Source: Sinomonas susongensis
GTDB lineage: Bacteria; Actinomycetota; Actinomycetes; Actinomycetales; Micrococcaceae
Direction of reading: 5' to 3'
Length of the DNA: 64,000 nucleotides
Assembly (NCBI RefSeq): GCF_005877005.1
Contig: NZ_SSNH01000004.1
Span: forward strand, 211,194-275,193
The position numbers and the translations under genes were made by a program. Numbering within the stretch: the first letter of the stretch is position 1; every line of letters starts with the position of its first letter. Positions 61,540 to 64,000 of this stretch are shown here, in pieces. The notes under the pieces are model-generated. The model made no database searches, had not been told where the DNA came from, and was given only the letters and a program-made list of their open reading frames with translations.

Positions 61540-61970
61540 ATGTCTTTCACCGTCCCGAAGATCCCCGCGATGTCGGAGCTGATGGAGCCGAAACGGCTAA
61601 TGGGGTTCCGTGGCCTGGGTGCCGCGGGCGTCATCAGCCCTGGAGGGGCTGGTCGTGGCCGCGGCGGGCATCGGCATCCATGTCGCAGAGAAGTTCGCCG
61701 AGTCCAACCGCCGCCAGCCAGGCCGTCAGGGCCAGCAGGCGCGGGCGAAGGGGGCCGTTCTTCTCCGCCCCTGTTGGAGGCCATGGAGGCGGCACCGGCC
61801 CTGACCCTCGCTGCCGCAGCGGCTTCCGGACAGGACGAGAGGGAGGACGCGACGTTTCACCGTCCCGTTCGCGGTCCTCGGCATGCTCAGGAGCGGCAAG
61901 TTCAATTCGAGTACTGGCTACTTGGGCATCGCACCGGACGGCGGTGCAGACTGGCACCCCGGACATAGAA
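61540..61970 (+). pseudogene. Fragmented coding remnant
   Basis: Pieces of protein-like sequence occur in changing plus-strand frames: MSFTVPKIPAMSELMEPKRL, then ALEGLVVAAAGIGIHVAEKF, then FTVPFAVLGMLRSGKFNSST and GYLGIAPDGGADWHPGHRN. At least two frame changes would be needed to join them. It looks like a decayed small gene of unknown function. Confidence 0.35.
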
Positions 61971-61983
61971 ACAGGGAGGTCTC

Positions 61984-62274
61984 ATGTACGCTCACCGCGC
62001 CATCGTCCTTGACGCCATCAACGTCCTGAAAGCTCAAGGGTTCCTCGCCGGGCACTCCCACATGCACAACGGCTTCGCCTCTACCAGCGAACACGCCCAG
62101 GCCGATGCGGTGGGGGAGGCGATCAGTGCCCTGAGCGGCCAGACCTGGAACGAGCTCAGCTACCAGCAGCGGCAGATTCTCCTGGTCGCCCAGGCCACGG
62201 TCAGGCACTACCCACAAGCCGAGGAACTGCCCCCAGCCGGCCGCCAGCGGGGAACGGCGCGCAGCCGCAACTGA
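61984..62274 (+). CDS. Hypothetical protein (96 aa)
   Basis: MYAHRAIVLDAINVLKAQGF, LAGHSHMHNGFASTSEHAQA, GQTWNELSYQQRQILLVAQA. Cytosolic, helical, with a His-rich patch (HSHMHN). A clear GGGAGG site lies five bases before the ATG, and the codon pattern is normal. No family recognised. Confidence 0.6.
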   Translation: MYAHRAIVLDAINVLKAQGFLAGHSHMHNGFASTSEHAQADAVGEAISALSGQTWNELSYQQRQILLVAQATVRHYPQAEELPPAGRQRGTARSRN

Positions 62275-62365
62275 ACTGGAGTAAAGAACGGCGCATTCAT
62301 TCCTGGGAGGCTGTCCGGGGGGCACGTCGCGGAATACGAATCTGGACTCGGCGCGTTCCTCAATC

Positions 62366-62713
62366 TCACGCGGACCGCCCCAGCCACTGGGGCTCGATCA
62401 CCCGCCGCCTCACCTGTCCCGCCTCAACCCAGTACTCCCGAGCCCCCCGGTAATAGCTGATCTGCCACAGTACCTGCACGAGCACGAAGCGGCCTGTCCA
62501 CGCCCTGACGAAGCCTTTCTCCGTGCGGGAGGGCCTCCCATCGTCGAACGTCAGCTGCACCCAGACCGGAACAGCCTTGTGGGCGCGAGTGATCCGGGCC
62601 GGGTCGATTGCGTCGTTCGGCGTGACGACCGGGTCCGGCTCCGGCTCGCCGCCTTCGTTCAGTGCAGACACGGTTGGATGTTCGCACCGAGGCCCGACAG
62701 TGGGGAACGCCAA
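62366..62713 (-). CDS. Hypothetical protein (up to 115 aa)
   Basis: ITRAHKAVPVWVQLTFDDGR, GFVRAWTGRFVLVQVLWQIS, AREYWVEAGQVRRRVIEPQW. A small beta-rich, Trp-containing protein that resembles short actinobacterial unknowns associated with mobile DNA. The start is uncertain: TTG at 62713 or GTG at 62671; neither has a good ribosome site. Confidence 0.5.
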   Translation of the reverse strand: MAFPTVGPRCEHPTVSALNEGGEPEPDPVVTPNDAIDPARITRAHKAVPVWVQLTFDDGRPSRTEKGFVRAWTGRFVLVQVLWQISYYRGAREYWVEAGQVRRRVIEPQWLGRSA

Positions 62714-62747
62714 CTTGATCTGCCGTCGAGAGGGTTAGGATCACGCC

Positions 62748-63029
62748 ATGGAAGCTCCTAGGACGAAGACTCCAGCGCAGATCGTCGGGGATTGAATCGC
62801 AAGGCGTGGCTTAACACCTCAGGACTACGACCTCGTTCAGATTGTGGATGCGGTGGGCGTATAGGACCTTTATCCGACCTTGGGCGAGAGGGTGTGGCGT
62901 ATCGACGTCGACAACAAGGCCTTCTGGGCCGAGGTCGACCAGGCCAGATGGACCGGCGGGTACAAGGCGCAGATGGCGAAGGCTTTCCCCGAGGACGCCG
63001 GTAAGATTCCGGGCCACAACATCCGCTGA
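62748..63029 (+). pseudogene. Small gene interrupted by two in-frame stops
   Basis: One continuous frame reads MEAPRTKTPAQIVGD, TGA at 62793, IARRGLTPQDYDLVQIVDAV, TAG at 62862, then DLYPTLGERVWRIDVDNKAF and TGGYKAQMAKAFPEDAGKIP. The frame is kept throughout, so only point mutations created the stops. The C-terminal part alone could be translated from GTG 62892. No family recognised. Confidence 0.55.
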
Positions 63030-63421
63030 CCGACGAACCTGCACGAAATGGAGCCCTTGAGCAGGACGCTTGCTCTATTTGATCTGCTACTCTCGATTCC
63101 ACGCCTGCCCCGGGCATCGGGTTGGAGTTCCCCCAATCCTCCTTCCGCGCCGGGGGCAGGCCCATTAACCCTCCGTGCGAAAAGTGCCCTAGGGCGGATG
63201 CGTCCGTGCAGGGTGGGACGGGACGCCCTCCATGTCCCACCGCATCCGCCCCGGGGTTCCGACGTTACTACTGCGAGTGGCATGGAGGAAGCACCGGACG
63301 GGGCTGATGGGTTTGCTAGGGTCTCGCGGGGGCCTGCTCCTGCCGAGCTTGAGCCTTCCCAGGAGCGGGCCCCTTCTTCTTAAGTTGAGCGTGACGTTTG
63401 TGATTCGTGATCGATCAGCGC

Positions 63422-63814
63422 TCAACCGACGTTGTATTCCTGGTCCGTGACGCGGTCGAGCCGAGGCGAGGACCTGGCCGCTCTGGTCGGCTTCCTGGAT
63501 GGCGACGGAGGCCATGAGCCGTTCAGGCGCGGCATCGAGCCAGTGTCCCTTGCCTGGCTCGATGAAGACGACGTTGCCCCGACGGATCTCCTGCACGCTG
63601 CCGTCGCGGGTGGCGACGAGCCCGATGCCCTGGGTCGCGTGGAGCCGTCGAGAACTACTCGAGCAATTCGGGCTGGTAGGCGCGCGGCGCTGGCTTGCCC
63701 CGCATGCGACGTTGCGGCAGAACGTGCCTGAGGGGTCCAGTTCGACGTCGTGGGGGACGCCGACCCGGCCGACGATGGCGCCCCGTGCGGCAACCTCGAA
63801 GGCGGCCATCGCAC
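63422..63814 (-). pseudogene. Cupin-domain protein, frameshifted
   Basis: One minus frame encodes the cupin barrel (HATQGIGLVATRDGSVQEIR, GNVVFIEPGKGHWLDAAPER, LMASVAIQEADQSGQ). The expected family ending LDRVTDQEYNVG lies in a different frame just downstream, so there is a frameshift near 63455-63480. The metal-binding segment before the barrel (HxH) is not recognisable, suggesting further damage. The intact family is annotated as cupin/carboxymuconolactone-decarboxylase-like. Confidence 0.6.
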
Positions 63815-63854
63815 GACCGCGGCAGCTCCGGAGTCGTGCGGGGCGGCGCGCGGG

Positions 63855-64000
63855 TCAGGCTGCCTTGATGGGGGCCTTCCCGTCTGCGGATGATGCGGCG
63901 GCCTGCTTCTCGCGGGTGAGGAAGGCGGAGAGCTCCCCGATGGTGCTCATCAGCGGGGCCGGGAAGACGACCGTGGTGTTCTTGTCCACGCCGATCTCCA
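63855..64000 (-). CDS. SPFH/band-7 (slipin-like) protein, C-terminal part
   Basis: Partial gene running off the right edge. The visible end reads IGVDKNTTVVFPAPLMSTIG then ELSAFLTREKQAAASSADGK, ending in a TGA at 63855-63857. NTTVVFPAPL is the typical final beta strand of stomatin/HflC-like membrane scaffold proteins. The rest lies outside. Confidence 0.7.
   Translation of the reverse strand, partial: EIGVDKNTTVVFPAPLMSTIGELSAFLTREKQAAASSADGKAPIKAA

Overview
The window is about 64 kb of high-GC actinobacterial DNA. Class Ib ribonucleotide reductase (nrdHIEF), a permease/ATPase fusion in a peptide-type ABC transporter, ROK, LysR and GntR regulators, a LysM resuscitation-type transglycosylase and codon use strongly biased to G/C suggest a soil Micrococcaceae such as Arthrobacter or Sinomonas. 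The genus is an inference from gene style. No rRNA, complete tRNA or CRISPR array was found.

Bases 1-13.7 kb are mobile DNA. A 28-bp direct repeat matching the 3' end of a tRNA-Ala (T-loop, T-stem and acceptor strand), each copy followed by the same kind of terminator, lies at 2821-2848 and 13680-13707. A tyrosine integrase starts just inside the left copy. Neither copy has a tRNA 5' half, so the DNA left of 2821 (a leftward, overlapping phage-type early operon with two opposed XRE regulators) is best read as a second element in tandem, with the intact tRNA outside the window. The 10.9-kb element carries an HTH-ImmA/IrrE protease with a partner gene, an unrecognised soluble protein plus four-helix membrane protein pair, an HNH protein, small unknowns, a frameshifted acyltransferase, a phage-type structural protein, a potassium-channel fragment and a relic of another integrase. 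It looks like a mosaic defence-type island.

Bases 13.8-39.2 kb look like ordinary chromosome. They hold a secreted hydrolase-like protein, DinB polymerase, small enzymes, a LysM/lytic transglycosylase, a PTS EIIB-EIIA pair with its GntR regulator and operators, and a 2-keto-3-deoxygluconate kinase/KDPG aldolase module with an IclR regulator. An oxidoreductase, a methyltransferase and a ROK repressor follow. metF-metE sits behind a structured leader, a perfect 50-bp palindrome follows metE, and nrdHIEF has NrdR-type boxes.

Bases 39.5-55 kb form a catabolic island: a quinate/shikimate-type dehydrogenase, a complete peptide-class ABC transporter, a tandem double alpha/beta hydrolase, two more hydrolases, a frameshifted 3-dehydroquinate dehydratase, two LysR regulators and an MHS-family transporter. 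Together these suggest uptake and cleavage of an ester of quinate or shikimate, followed by ring catabolism. A LysR relic and a proC relic show that the island is decaying.

Bases 55.9-64 kb hold a TetR-containing operon whose first gene, an aminotransferase, has lost its N-terminus at a sharp junction near 58.2 kb. The DNA on the other side is the tail of a low-complexity secreted-type peptide gene, followed by a large PqqD-like/M50-like membrane protein whose protease motif is altered (HEFGR). The last 2.5 kb contain small unknown genes, a gene with two in-frame stops, a frameshifted cupin and the C-terminus of an SPFH/band-7 protein.
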